The notes beneath the pieces were generated by a model. It worked only from the letters and a program-made list of their open reading frames with translations, was not told the origin of the DNA and did not search any database. Of a DNA stretch of 64,000 nt, positions 8,806 through 16,970 are shown piece after piece. Positions within the stretch are counted from its first letter, which is position 1. Every line of letters begins with the position of its first letter. A program made the translations under genes and the position numbers. The DNA comes from UBA1426 sp050953365 (GTDB lineage: Bacteria > Bacillota > Clostridia > Peptostreptococcales > Anaerovoracaceae), in contig JBMNMN010000009.1 in the NCBI GenBank assembly GCA_050953365.1, forward strand, positions 62,001 through 126,000. The letters are read 5' to 3'.

Positions 8806-9283
8806 GCTCCTTCAGCAAGCCAAAAATGTCATCATCGTTCCCGGCTACGGCATGGCTTTGGCCCAGGCCCAGCAGAAGGTCAAGGTTTTGGCCGACAAGC
8901 TGGAAGCCCGCGGCGCCTCGGTGGACTTCGCCATCCATCCCGTTGCAGGAAGAATGCCCGGACACATGAACGTGCTGCTGGCCGAAGCGGATGTGCCTTA
9001 CGAAAAGCTTCGCAGCATGGAAGAAATAAATCATGAATTCGAGAACTGCGATCTGGTCATCGTAATCGGCGCCAACGACGTAATCAACCCGGCGGCAAAT
9101 ACCGCCAAAGACACGCCGATTTACGGCATGCCGATCCTCAACGTGGACCAGGCTAAGAATGTGATCATCTGCAACTACGATATGAGCCCCGGCTATGCGG
9201 GTGTTGACAACCCCCTGTATACGAAACCCGGTGTTATTATGATGCTGGGCAATGCGGAAGAAACGGTCCGGGAACTTATCGGC
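8806..9283 (+). repeat. Domain III tandem copy 1 within pntB
   Basis: First copy of the duplicated NADP(H)-binding domain, starting around LLQQAKNVIIVPGYG. It aligns with copy 2 at a constant offset of 564 bases, with scattered silent and about ten amino-acid differences. Confidence 0.9.
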
Positions 9284-9369
9284 AAAATCGGAGCCTCCAC
9301 GGATTCCGCCGGGCAAGCCGCTTCGGGACAACCGGATAAAGATGCGAAAGATACGGCTGACCTGGGCAA

Positions 9370-9847
9370 TCTGCTAAAGAGCGCCAAGCGGGTCATTATC
9401 GTTCCCGGCTACGGCATGGCTTTGGCCCAGGCGCAGCAGAAGGTCAGAGCTCTGGCCGACAAGCTGGAAGCCGGCGGCGCCTCCGTGGACTTTGCCATTC
9501 ATCCCGTGGCCGGCAGAATGCCCGGACACATGAACGTTCTGCTGGCTGAAGCGGATGTACCCTACGAAAAGCTTCGCAGCATGGAAGAAATCAACGACGA
9601 CTTCGAAAACTGCGATCTGGCCATCGTAATCGGCGCCAACGATGTAATCAACCCGGCGGCGAACACGGCCAAGGACACGCCCATTTACGGCATGCCCATC
9701 CTCAATGTGGATAAGGCGAAGAACGTGATCATTTGCAACTATGATCTGAGTCCCGGCTACGCGGGCGTTGACAACCCCCTGTATACGAAACCCGGCGTTA
9801 TTATGATGCTGGGCAATGCGGAAGAAACGGTTCAGGAACTCATCGAT
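9370..9847 (+). repeat. Domain III tandem copy 2 within pntB
   Basis: Second copy, starting around LLKSAKRVIIVPGYG. It is joined to copy 1 by a short linker rich in Gly, Ala, Ser and Asp (GASTDSAGQAASGQPDKDAK) that resembles a domain hinge. Confidence 0.9.
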
Positions 9848-9930
9848 AAAGCCTAGCGCGATTTACCGCGCTGCGATTCTATCTCAGGGGGAGTCCGTTT
9901 CCCTTACAGCCAATGCAAAATGATACAAAA

Positions 9931-9959
9931 AGACATCCGGACATAAAAGCCGGATGTTT
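9931..9959 (+). repeat. 29-bp target duplication of IS1182 element, left copy (pntB terminator)
   Basis: This holds the hairpin ACATCCGG / CCGGATGT that follows pntB and is repeated exactly at 11564-11592. In the left copy the T-run is cut to three T by the element, so it is probably a weakened terminator; the right copy keeps the full T-run. Confidence 0.85.
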
Positions 9960-11563
9960 CAGACTGTAGACAAAGTCGCAGAAAGACAACAGATTCTTCT
10001 GCGGCTTTTCTTATGTAAACAATCCTCAAAGATATTGGAATTTGAACATCTAAAGGCATTTTTATGATATAATTAAATCATAGCGAGGTGACGACGAATG
10101 ATGATAAAAAATGCCGGAAATCAAAGAAATCAGATCCAGTTTGTTTCAGCAGACAGTCTTGTTCCTGAAAATCATCTCCTGCGTGACATTGATAGGGCGA
10201 TTGATTTTTCCTTTATCTACGAACTCGTACAGGACAAGTATTCCCAAGATCAGGGAAGGCCAAGTCTGGATCCTGTCATGCTGATCAAAATCCCCCTTCT
10301 TCAATATCTCTATGGCATACCCAGCATGAGACAGACGATTCGGGAAATCGAAGTAAATGTTGCTTACCGTTGGTTTTTAGGGTTAGACCTCACATCTTCC
10401 GTACCTCACTTCAGTACCTTCGGAAAGAACTACACCCGTCGCTTTAAGGGAACAGATTTGTTTGAGCAAATCTTCGAGAAGATTCTGGAGGAATGCTTTC
10501 TGCATGACATGATCGATCCTTCTGTGATTTTCGTGGATGCGACGCATATCAAGGCAAATGCCAATAAGAAAAAATCCATTAAGACAATGGTAAAGGTTCA
10601 AGCAATGGATTATGAATCGAAACTTCTTAGAGAAATTAATGAGGATAGGCAGGCGCATGGAAAAAAGCCATTTAAGGATCGGGATAATGACGAGGATCCC
10701 CCAACCAAGGAAGTGCAGCAGAGCACTTCAGACCCTGAAAGTGGTTTGTTTCACAAAGGAGAGCACAAGAAGGATTTTGCTTATGTCACCCAGACAGCTT
10801 GTGATCAGAATGGCTGGGTGCTAGGATACACGATTCATCCCGGGAATGAGCATGATAGCAGAACCTTTTCTGCAATCTACGAAAGACTGAAAAAGTATGA
10901 TCCGACATTAATGGTGTTGGATGCAGGTTACAAGACACCTGCCATTGCCAAGACACTACTCGATAATGGAATCAAGCCGATTTATCCATATCGCAGGCCT
11001 ATGACGAAAAAAGGGTTCTTCAAGAAATATGAATACGTCTATGATGAATACTTCGACTGTTATCTGTGCCCCAACCATCAAGTCCTTCGTTATTCCACCA
11101 CGAACCGGGAAGGATACCGAGAATACAAAAGCAATCCTGCCATTTGTGCAAACTGTCCTTATCTATCCCAATGCACAGAGAGTAAAAACCACCAAAAAAC
11201 AGTCACGAGACATATTTGGGAACCGTACCTTGAAATCTGCGAAGAGATTCGACATACCGTCGGGATGAAGGAATGGTATGAGAAACGCAAAGAGAGCATT
11301 GAACGAATCTTTGGAACGGCCAAGGAGTTTCATGGAATGCGGTACACCAGGTACAATGGCAAAGCCCTGATGGAGATGAAAGTCGGGCTTACCTTTGCAT
11401 GTATGAATCTTAAGAAACTAGCCAAGATGAAAAGAAGGAAAGGTCTATTAGACCCTGTTGACACTTCTTTTTTATTAAATCTCCTCGGGGATTTGATTCG
11501 ATTTCTGAAAATGAAAAGCGTCTCAGAAGTTCTTGTTTTCTGAGACGCTTTGTCTACAGTCTG
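9960..11563 (+). mobile_element. IS1182-family insertion sequence
   Basis: A complete 1604-bp element bounded by perfect 16-bp inverted repeats CAGACTGTAGACAAAG (9960-9975 and 11548-11563) and flanked by a 29-bp direct repeat. It contains a single intact transposase gene. The direct repeat is exactly the pntB terminator hairpin. Confidence 0.92.
10098..11543 (+). CDS. IS1182-family transposase
   Basis: A 481-residue DDE transposase. An N-terminal DUF772-type region (residues about 10-115, NHLLRDIDRAIDF, PSLDPVMLIKIPLLQYLYG) is followed by the catalytic domain with candidate acidic residues in FVDATHIKANANKKK, VLDAGYKTPAIAK and RKESIERIFGTAKE. A CPNH...CANCPYLSQC cysteine cluster precedes the last motif. 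The gene is intact, so the element may be active. Confidence 0.93.
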   Translation: MMIKNAGNQRNQIQFVSADSLVPENHLLRDIDRAIDFSFIYELVQDKYSQDQGRPSLDPVMLIKIPLLQYLYGIPSMRQTIREIEVNVAYRWFLGLDLTSSVPHFSTFGKNYTRRFKGTDLFEQIFEKILEECFLHDMIDPSVIFVDATHIKANANKKKSIKTMVKVQAMDYESKLLREINEDRQAHGKKPFKDRDNDEDPPTKEVQQSTSDPESGLFHKGEHKKDFAYVTQTACDQNGWVLGYTIHPGNEHDSRTFSAIYERLKKYDPTLMVLDAGYKTPAIAKTLLDNGIKPIYPYRRPMTKKGFFKKYEYVYDEYFDCYLCPNHQVLRYSTTNREGYREYKSNPAICANCPYLSQCTESKNHQKTVTRHIWEPYLEICEEIRHTVGMKEWYEKRKESIERIFGTAKEFHGMRYTRYNGKALMEMKVGLTFACMNLKKLAKMKRRKGLLDPVDTSFLLNLLGDLIRFLKMKSVSEVLVF

Positions 11564-11597
11564 AGACATCCGGACATAAAAGCCGGATGTTTTTTCT
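11564..11597 (+). terminator. Intact copy of the pntB terminator, right of the IS
   Basis: The hairpin ACATCCGG acataaaag CCGGATGT followed by TTTTTT. It is the original pntB terminator displaced downstream of the IS and now probably terminates the transposase transcript. Confidence 0.75.
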
Positions 11598-11653
11598 TTC
11601 AGATTTTTTGTTTCAGGAAAAATCTATGATCTACGAAAAGAAATGATTTGCCC

Positions 11654-12274
11654 TTAAGAGTTTTTCATCATAACGCTTTCGATAACATCGGATACATCTT
11701 CACATGCGTCGCAGGCCTTCTCTAAAATATGGAAAACGTGGGTCCAGGCCGCTACCGCTACCGGGTTCATCTCGCTGACATAAAGCCTTCTCGTCGCCTC
11801 GGTATACAGCTTGTCTCCGACTTCTTCCAATCGGTTTACTTCCACGATATGTTTATGCAGCGTTTTAGACTTGCGGAAATTGCCGAATTCCTCAAGCGCC
11901 TTTTTCAACTCTTCACAACATTGTTCGATGATTAAGGCAACTTCCAGGGCATCTTTCCGTATCACCGTTATATTGAACATATATAGACGCATCAGTACAT
12001 CTTCGATGGAGTCAGTAACATTATCGATCTGATCGGCCATTTGCATGATATCTTCTCTCTCGATAGGTGTAATAAACTCTCTGGCCAAAAGTTCCATCAT
12101 CCGATGCTTCTCCAGATCAGCGCTATGCTCAATCCGGTGCATTTCCTCCATCTTCTGTTCCAAATCCTCAGGACGATAATCCGTCATAACTTGGATCAAT
12201 AGCTTCGAAGCCTTGCAAGAGTATTCCACCAGCTCCACAAATATCTTGAAATAATCGTTGTTTTTGCGTGCCAT
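11654..12274 (-). CDS. DUF47 (PhoU-like) family protein
   Basis: A 206-residue all-helical protein of the DUF47/PhoU-like family, which is typically encoded next to PiT phosphate transporters and is thought to modulate them. The sequence shows the conserved LEQKMEEMHRIEHSADLEKHRMMELLAREFITPIERED region (residues about 35-75), with EHSAD and ITPIEREDI the family signatures, then QIDNVTDSIED. The start MARKNNDYF follows GGAGGAAAGGAC; a longer reading frame adds 19 unlikely residues. It lies 74 bases downstream of the PiT gene, in the same operon. Confidence 0.88.
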   Translation of the reverse strand: MARKNNDYFKIFVELVEYSCKASKLLIQVMTDYRPEDLEQKMEEMHRIEHSADLEKHRMMELLAREFITPIEREDIMQMADQIDNVTDSIEDVLMRLYMFNITVIRKDALEVALIIEQCCEELKKALEEFGNFRKSKTLHKHIVEVNRLEEVGDKLYTEATRRLYVSEMNPVAVAAWTHVFHILEKACDACEDVSDVIESVMMKNS

Positions 12275-12348
12275 TTGTTTTGTCCTTTCCTCCACTATAC
12301 AGAGCCGCTTTTGCGGCTGCTTCTCTTTCACTGATTAAACGACCCGTA

Positions 12349-13401
12349 TTAGAAGATTTTCATAAAGACCCAAGCCATAAGAAATCCTATAAGTCCGCAA
12401 CCCGGGAAAGTTAGAAGCCATGCTGTAACCATCTCTCGCACCACGCCCCAGTTTACGGAAGACACTCTTTTCGCCGCTCCCACGCCCATTATGGCTGTTG
12501 TTTTTGTATGAGTGGTGCTTACCGGGATACCGAAAACCGAAGATGTAAACAAGCATGCAACGGCTGCAAGGTCCGCGGAAAATCCCTGATACTTCTCCAG
12601 CTTGACCATATCCATCCCGACGGATTTTATGATCCGATATCCCCCGATGGAAGTGCCCACGGCCATGACGATAGAACAGAGGATCATCAACCAAATGGGA
12701 ATCACAAACTCCGTTGTGTTGGCCTGACCTTGCGCCAAGAACATACCGAGCAGAAAAACGCCCATAAATTTCTGGCCATCCTGCGCTCCGTGCATAAAAG
12801 CCATACCTGCGGCCCCCGCGATTTGCGCATTCCTAAATAAGTAAAAGGTCTTCCGTCGGTCTGTCCGGGCAAATGCCTTCCCAATACCTTTGCTCACAAG
12901 CCAGCCTGCACCAAAACCCATTCCTGTGGACAGCACCAGTCCATATATTACTTTTATCCACTCTTCCGGATTAATGCCGGACAAACCTCCCTGGAGCGCT
13001 ATGGCCGCTCCGGAGATACCTGCAATCAGAGCATGGCTTTCGCTTGTAGGTATTCCGAACCACCAGGCCCCGCTGGCCCATATCACAATGGCAAACAGTG
13101 CCGCGCAAAGGGCAACCAAAGCGGTATGCGGATCTCCGCGGAAATCCACCATGCGATAGATGGTTTGCGCAACGGTGGCATTTATCAGCGTCATGATTAG
13201 AACGCCCAAAAAATTAAAAACCGCTGCCATTAAAATGGCAGTGCCGGGACTCATAGAGCGGGTAGATACACAAGTGGCAATAGCATTCGGAGCATCTGTC
13301 CAGCCGTTTACCAAAATGACACCCAGCGTCAACAAAGTGATGATAAATAATGCCGGGTTCGATATCATTTGCTCTAAAAAACTTAACAACGTAATTGTCA
13401 T
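12349..13401 (-). CDS. pit: Inorganic phosphate transporter, PiT family
   Basis: A 350-residue polytopic membrane protein. The N-terminal signature GWTDAPNAIATCVSTRSM and the C-terminal GIPVSTTHTKTTAIMGVG are the two inverted PiT repeats, with GIPTSESHALIAGISGAA in between. PiT carriers take up metal-phosphate coupled to H+ or Na+. The ATG is preceded by AGAAGGAG. A promoter lies 35 bases upstream and DUF47 follows, giving a low-affinity phosphate uptake operon. Confidence 0.93.
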   Translation of the reverse strand: MTITLLSFLEQMISNPALFIITLLTLGVILVNGWTDAPNAIATCVSTRSMSPGTAILMAAVFNFLGVLIMTLINATVAQTIYRMVDFRGDPHTALVALCAALFAIVIWASGAWWFGIPTSESHALIAGISGAAIALQGGLSGINPEEWIKVIYGLVLSTGMGFGAGWLVSKGIGKAFARTDRRKTFYLFRNAQIAGAAGMAFMHGAQDGQKFMGVFLLGMFLAQGQANTTEFVIPIWLMILCSIVMAVGTSIGGYRIIKSVGMDMVKLEKYQGFSADLAAVACLFTSSVFGIPVSTTHTKTTAIMGVGAAKRVSSVNWGVVREMVTAWLLTFPGCGLIGFLMAWVFMKIF

Positions 13402-13435
13402 ATTTTCTCCTTCTACGACTCTTATCCCAATGATG

Positions 13436-13464
13436 ATGATACCTGTTTTTTGCCTGTAAGGCAA
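13436..13464 (-). promoter_or_regulatory. Promoter of the pit-DUF47 operon
   Basis: Boxes TTGCCT and TATCAT in the leftward direction are separated by 17 bases, ending about 35 bases before the pit start codon. Confidence 0.6.
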
Positions 13465-13513
13465 GAGAAACTTGTCCTAATGAAACGCACAGGAGATCAT
13501 TGCCTCATTGGAA

Positions 13514-13559
13514 ACGGTTCCTTTTGATTCTATACCCTAGAAGCATCAAAAGGAACCGT
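13514..13559. repeat. 15-bp perfect inverted repeat upstream of pit
   Basis: ACGGTTCCTTTTGAT and ATCAAAAGGAACCGT face each other across a 16-base loop. Neither side has a T-run, so it is not a typical terminator. It lies about 50 bases upstream of the pit promoter and may be an operator or a remnant palindrome. Confidence 0.7.
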
Positions 13560-13598
13560 CCCATATTAATTTAGTCCCGCTTGTTTTTAATAGTTAAT

Positions 13599-13634
13599 AA
13601 AAAACTACTGGAGGCGGTACAATACCGTCTCCAG
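13599..13634 (-). terminator. Terminator of the 50-residue ORF
   Basis: The hairpin CTGGAGACGGTA / TACCGCCTCCAG (one mismatch) read leftwards is followed by a T-rich tail (TAGTTTTTTATT). It begins 24 bases after the stop codon of the small ORF. Confidence 0.7.
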
Positions 13635-13657
13635 CTCTTCATTGCATTTATCCGATT

Positions 13658-13810
13658 TTATTCGATCATGGTCCAAGCGGAACCGGACCATGCGCCGTCA
13701 ATGATGCGGTCAACCTCTGTCTCTTTTGTTCTAAGGATGTTCAACGTCATATTGGTCCAACGATCTTTTCCCGGACCATCGAACAAATACCTCAATATCT
13801 TCTCACCCAT
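13658..13810 (-). CDS. Small orphan protein, 50 residues
   Basis: An ORF of 50 codons starting MGEKILRYLFDGPGKDRW and ending SGSAWTMIE. It has a good ribosome binding site (GAAAGGGGCG) seven to eight bases before the ATG, and a hairpin terminator directly after the stop, which together support a real gene. It is rich in Trp, Asp and Lys, with no signal peptide or membrane segment. I do not recognise a family. It could be a small regulatory or stress protein; this is not established. Confidence 0.55.
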   Translation of the reverse strand: MGEKILRYLFDGPGKDRWTNMTLNILRTKETEVDRIIDGAWSGSAWTMIE

Positions 13811-13858
13811 TTTTTACGCCCCTTTCTTTCAACAATTGTTACACATTTATCAGTATTA

Positions 13859-13872
13859 TTGTTTCTATTTAA
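13859..13872. repeat. Target site duplication, IS30 copy A (left)
   Basis: TTGTTTCTATTTAA, repeated exactly at 15072-15085 on the other side of the element. Confidence 0.85.
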
Positions 13873-15071
13873 GGCGAATTGTAAAATGAAGTTGAACTAA
13901 TAAAAAATCCATAGTGACGATTTCTGTTGTAAAATAGTTTTTACGAGAAACAATTTCACAGAAAGGCGAATCACTATGGATCACTCACAGTTTACACCTA
14001 ATCCGCGAAAAAATAAACATCTTTCTTTTAAAGAGCGCGTAAAAATCGAGTTATTGGCTGGTGAAGGCAAAACTGCTTATGCCATCGCAAAACTGCTAAA
14101 TCGGCCCATAAACACCATTACAAACGAACTAAGGCGTGGCACAGTGGAACAGATAAAGCAGGGCAAATTAGTAAAAATCTACTACGCTGATGCCGGCCAG
14201 GCTAAATATGAGGCAAATCGCCGGAACACTGGTCGCAGGTACAAGCTGCTACAGTGCAGTGAGTTCGTAGGCTATGTTGAGAAGATGATGTTAGAGGAAG
14301 ATTGGTCCGTGGACTCTGCCGTAGGTAGGGCTGCAGCAACGGGTAAATTCGATAAGATGCTTTGCACCAAGACCATCTATAACTACATCGACTTGGGGCT
14401 CCTAAAGGTTAAGAATACTGACCTGCCACTAAAACTGAGGCGCAGCCCTAAAGGGGTTCGTATCAGGGCAAACAAGCGAAACCTCGGTGACAGTATTGAA
14501 AGCCGTCCTTCCCATGTGGAGGAACGAGAAGAATTCGGCCACTGGGAGATCGATACAGTCATCGGTTCAAAATCCAAGGAGGACGAAAGCTTGTTGACTA
14601 TCGTCGAACGGAAGACCAGAAACGCACTGATTCGTAAAATTTCAGCAAGAACAGCAGAAGCAGTAATGAAGGAAATTGATACGATCAAGGAGGAATTTGG
14701 CAGTCAGTTCCATGAAGCTTTCAAGACTATCACTTCCGACAACGGATCTGAGTTCGCCTCCCTGTCCAGACTGAAAGAACAGAATGTAGGAGTATACTTT
14801 ACCCACCCCTTCTCCTCATTTGAACGAGGCACCAATGAAAACCATAATGGCATGATACGACGCTTCATCCCGAAAGGGAAGAAGATTTCCGATTACAGCT
14901 TAGAGGCCATCGAGCGAATAGAGGAATGGATGAATGGCCTCCCTAGAAAGATCCTAGGCTACAAAACCCCGGAGGAGCTCTTCGAAGAGGAACTCGATTT
15001 AATCTATGCTCTTTAACAACAGAGATTGGTCAAGGTACGGAGAATAGTTCAACTTGTTATTGCAATTCAGG
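13873..15071 (+). mobile_element. IS30-family insertion sequence, copy A
   Basis: A 1199-bp element with imperfect terminal inverted repeats of about 27 bases (GGCGAATTGTAAAATGAAG at the left, CCTGAATTGCAATAACAAG at the right, reading inward, both running into TTGAACTA). A 14-bp direct repeat flanks it. Its leader before the transposase differs from copies B and C (29913, 58362). Confidence 0.92.
13976..15016 (+). CDS. IS30-family transposase (copy A)
   Basis: A 346-residue DDE transposase. The N terminus has a helix-turn-helix (LSFKERVKIELLAGEGKT, residues about 17-60) and the C terminus an rve/DDE core: HWEIDTVIGSK (first Asp), TSDNGSEFASL (second Asp) and RGTNENHNGMIRRF (Glu). The protein is identical to that of copy B. 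Intact and therefore possibly functional. Confidence 0.94.
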   Translation: MDHSQFTPNPRKNKHLSFKERVKIELLAGEGKTAYAIAKLLNRPINTITNELRRGTVEQIKQGKLVKIYYADAGQAKYEANRRNTGRRYKLLQCSEFVGYVEKMMLEEDWSVDSAVGRAAATGKFDKMLCTKTIYNYIDLGLLKVKNTDLPLKLRRSPKGVRIRANKRNLGDSIESRPSHVEEREEFGHWEIDTVIGSKSKEDESLLTIVERKTRNALIRKISARTAEAVMKEIDTIKEEFGSQFHEAFKTITSDNGSEFASLSRLKEQNVGVYFTHPFSSFERGTNENHNGMIRRFIPKGKKISDYSLEAIERIEEWMNGLPRKILGYKTPEELFEEELDLIYAL

Positions 15072-15085
15072 TTGTTTCTATTTAA

Positions 15086-15413
15086 TGTAACATAGGCTTC
15101 TTTTCAATATTACTATATCATGAAGCTCCTGTTTATGCAACAATTTCGTTATAATTTTAACAAAAAATTTTTTAAGGGGCTTTAATGATTCTATTTAGCT
15201 CCTATTCTTGCCTGTATTTAAGCGACAAACAAACAATCTTCTGCCTTCTGTCTGTGCCCTGTCTACATCGGAAGCAGAGAATAAACAGGATTCGAATCGG
15301 ACATTTGGAGCCCAGGGTACTCTCTCAAGAAAGAACTAGTAATTGGTGGCTGACACTTTTGCATGTTATCCGGGCAAGGAATCAGCCTTGTCAATAAAAA
15401 ATAGAAGGTAAAA
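15086..15413. other. Intergenic stretch right of IS30 copy A
   Basis: About 330 bases without a credible gene. A possible 70-codon ORF at 15185-15397 has unlikely composition. The stretch includes GGTGGCTGACACTTTTGCA near 15350, a weak relative of the GTGTC palindrome. Confidence 0.45.
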
Positions 15414-15588
15414 TGTGCAAAAAATTGAGTTATGTGTGGATTATTAGGGCAATAACCTTGGAATTCCACACACAACTTAGTTTTTTGGGTCAAGTCCTTT
15501 TTTGTGTGTAAATTCGTTCGGTCACAATATAGTTAACGTTTAATACTTTGTTGCAATAACGGATAGCTTTTCGCATTTATTCCACGGT

Positions 15589-15709
15589 CCTGTTGACATG
15601 GGGGGCCCTGACCCTCTGGACTCCCTTTTTTAGGCAGAAGAAGACCACTCTCTTGGGCGTCATCTCTGCCGCCGAGAGTTTACCAGAGGGTCAGCCCCAT
15701 GTAAACAGG
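15589..15709. repeat. Long inverted repeat inside IS256, after the transposase
   Basis: Arms beginning CCTGTT and ending AACAGG share CTGACCCTCTGG (15608-15619) and CCAGAGGGTCAG (15683-15694), with further pairing of ACATGGGG and CCCCATGT. Total span is about 120 bases. It lies between the transposase stop and the IS end and could insulate the gene or be a passenger palindrome. Confidence 0.7.
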
Positions 15710-15734
15710 CTTTCGCGGCATAAATGCTTCTATG

Positions 15735-16970
15735 TTAAGCTGCTTTCAGCAGTTTTACCTGTTCCTGGGCAATCTTGATAAGCTTCGGTTTTGCTTCTTC
15801 GATTGCATTCATGCATTTTTCTTTTGTGAACAAGGCATTTCTTGTACTCATTATGTCATTTCGATCGATTAAGACCGCTCCCATTAAGCGGGTCAAGGAC
15901 GCTGCATTTGGAAAGATCCGAATCACATCAGAACGGCGCCCTAACTCGCCATTTTCACGCTCTAAATAGTTCGTAGTCCGAAGGGGAGTCCGCATGCTTT
16001 CTGGTAGCAGCATCACTGTCATGGCTTCCTCAAATCCCTCATCAAGGATTTCCATAGCTTTTGGTGCTACATCCTTGTAATCCTGAATGATTTCATTCCT
16101 TCGCTCTCTAGCTTCTTTCATGGTTTTGGCATTAAACATTTCACGGAGCTCGGTCTTTAATCCTTTCTGCTCTTTTTTCGGAGTCTCCTTAAGGATGTTT
16201 TCCTGAAAATGATATTGACATCTTTGCCAAGGAACCTCCGGGTAAACCTCTTTCAAGCCTGCAAGTAAACCTTGATGGGCATCCGATGTGATCATATCGG
16301 GATTTACTCCTCGTTTTTTTAAACTTGTCAAAAACTCCTTCCAGGTTCTCTCTGATTCATTATCATAGGTGCCAAAATCAATGATTTCTCTACGGCCATC
16401 CTCTGTAATCCCCATGGCAACCATGAAGGCTTTCGATACGATGCTGTGGTTTTCTCTTACCTTAAAGTATTTCGCATCGGTAATTACGAACGGGTACGGA
16501 TCTTTCAATGGACGGTTTTTAAACTGCTTAATGCTTTCATCTAGGCGCCTACAAAGCTCGGATACGGTTGATTTCGAGAAGCTAGCCCCGCAGAGCTCTT
16601 CCACAACATTGGTTACTTTTCTTGTGGATACACCTTGGACAACCATCTCCATCATAGTCGTCAGCAAAGCCGCTTCATTTCTTTGATATTGATCAAAGAT
16701 CATCGTTACAAACGGAACATTTCTGTGGCGTGGAACCTTTAGCGTGAGTTTCCCGATCCTTGTAACAAGAGGGCGATCCCTGGTACCATTTCGGTAGTCG
16801 TTTCTGTCCTCGCTTCGTTCATGCTTCGAGGCCCCTATCTGATCTTCTGATTCTGCCAAAAGGAAGGCATTTAGGATCTTCTCCATCAGGTACGCAAACG
16901 CTTCATTTCGCTCTTTTGAAAAAAGAGCTACCACTTCGTCATAGTCTATTGTAATATTGACTTGAGACAT
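15735..16970 (-). CDS. IS256-family transposase
   Basis: A 411-residue transposase of the IS256/mutator (MULE) type. Signatures include VPRHRNVPF, the DDE region with FVITDAKYFKVREN and MITSDAHQGLLAGLKEVYP, PWQRCQYHF, and a C-terminal ESMRTPLRTTNYLERENGE carrying the catalytic Glu. Intact. Confidence 0.95.
   Translation of the reverse strand: MSQVNITIDYDEVVALFSKERNEAFAYLMEKILNAFLLAESEDQIGASKHERSEDRNDYRNGTRDRPLVTRIGKLTLKVPRHRNVPFVTMIFDQYQRNEAALLTTMMEMVVQGVSTRKVTNVVEELCGASFSKSTVSELCRRLDESIKQFKNRPLKDPYPFVITDAKYFKVRENHSIVSKAFMVAMGITEDGRREIIDFGTYDNESERTWKEFLTSLKKRGVNPDMITSDAHQGLLAGLKEVYPEVPWQRCQYHFQENILKETPKKEQKGLKTELREMFNAKTMKEARERRNEIIQDYKDVAPKAMEILDEGFEEAMTVMLLPESMRTPLRTTNYLERENGELGRRSDVIRIFPNAASLTRLMGAVLIDRNDIMSTRNALFTKEKCMNAIEEAKPKLIKIAQEQVKLLKAA

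Larger units (their letters stand above)
7882..9856 (+). pseudogene. pntB: NAD(P) transhydrogenase beta subunit with duplicated domain III, one frameshift
   Basis: PntB normally carries the proton-channel domain II and one NADP(H)-binding domain III. Here frame 1 from 7882 encodes the first transmembrane helices; the frame shifts by one inserted base near 8420-8431, and the second frame continues from about 8432 through the remaining helices (FGILISGFFGIAFTVRVGGA). Corrected length is about 657 residues against roughly 460 usual. The excess is a second domain III: residues about 310-465 and 498-655 are about 93% identical, offset by exactly 188 codons. Each has GYGMALAQAQ, HPVAGRMPGHMNVLL and GANDVINPAA. 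Where E. coli has KRSM, both copies read NYDM or NYDL. Either a pseudogene or an unusual enzyme with an assembly error. Confidence 0.85.

Noticed and set aside
15285..15330. GATTCGAATC as a tRNA T-arm
   Set aside because: The flanking bases do not form a T-stem, and no acceptor, D or anticodon arms could be found at the right distances.
15185..15397. 70-codon ORF right of IS30 copy A
   Set aside because: Despite an AAGGGG upstream, the translated sequence is rich in unrelated Cys, Arg and Ser, has no recognisable family and lies in a region of mobile-element debris.
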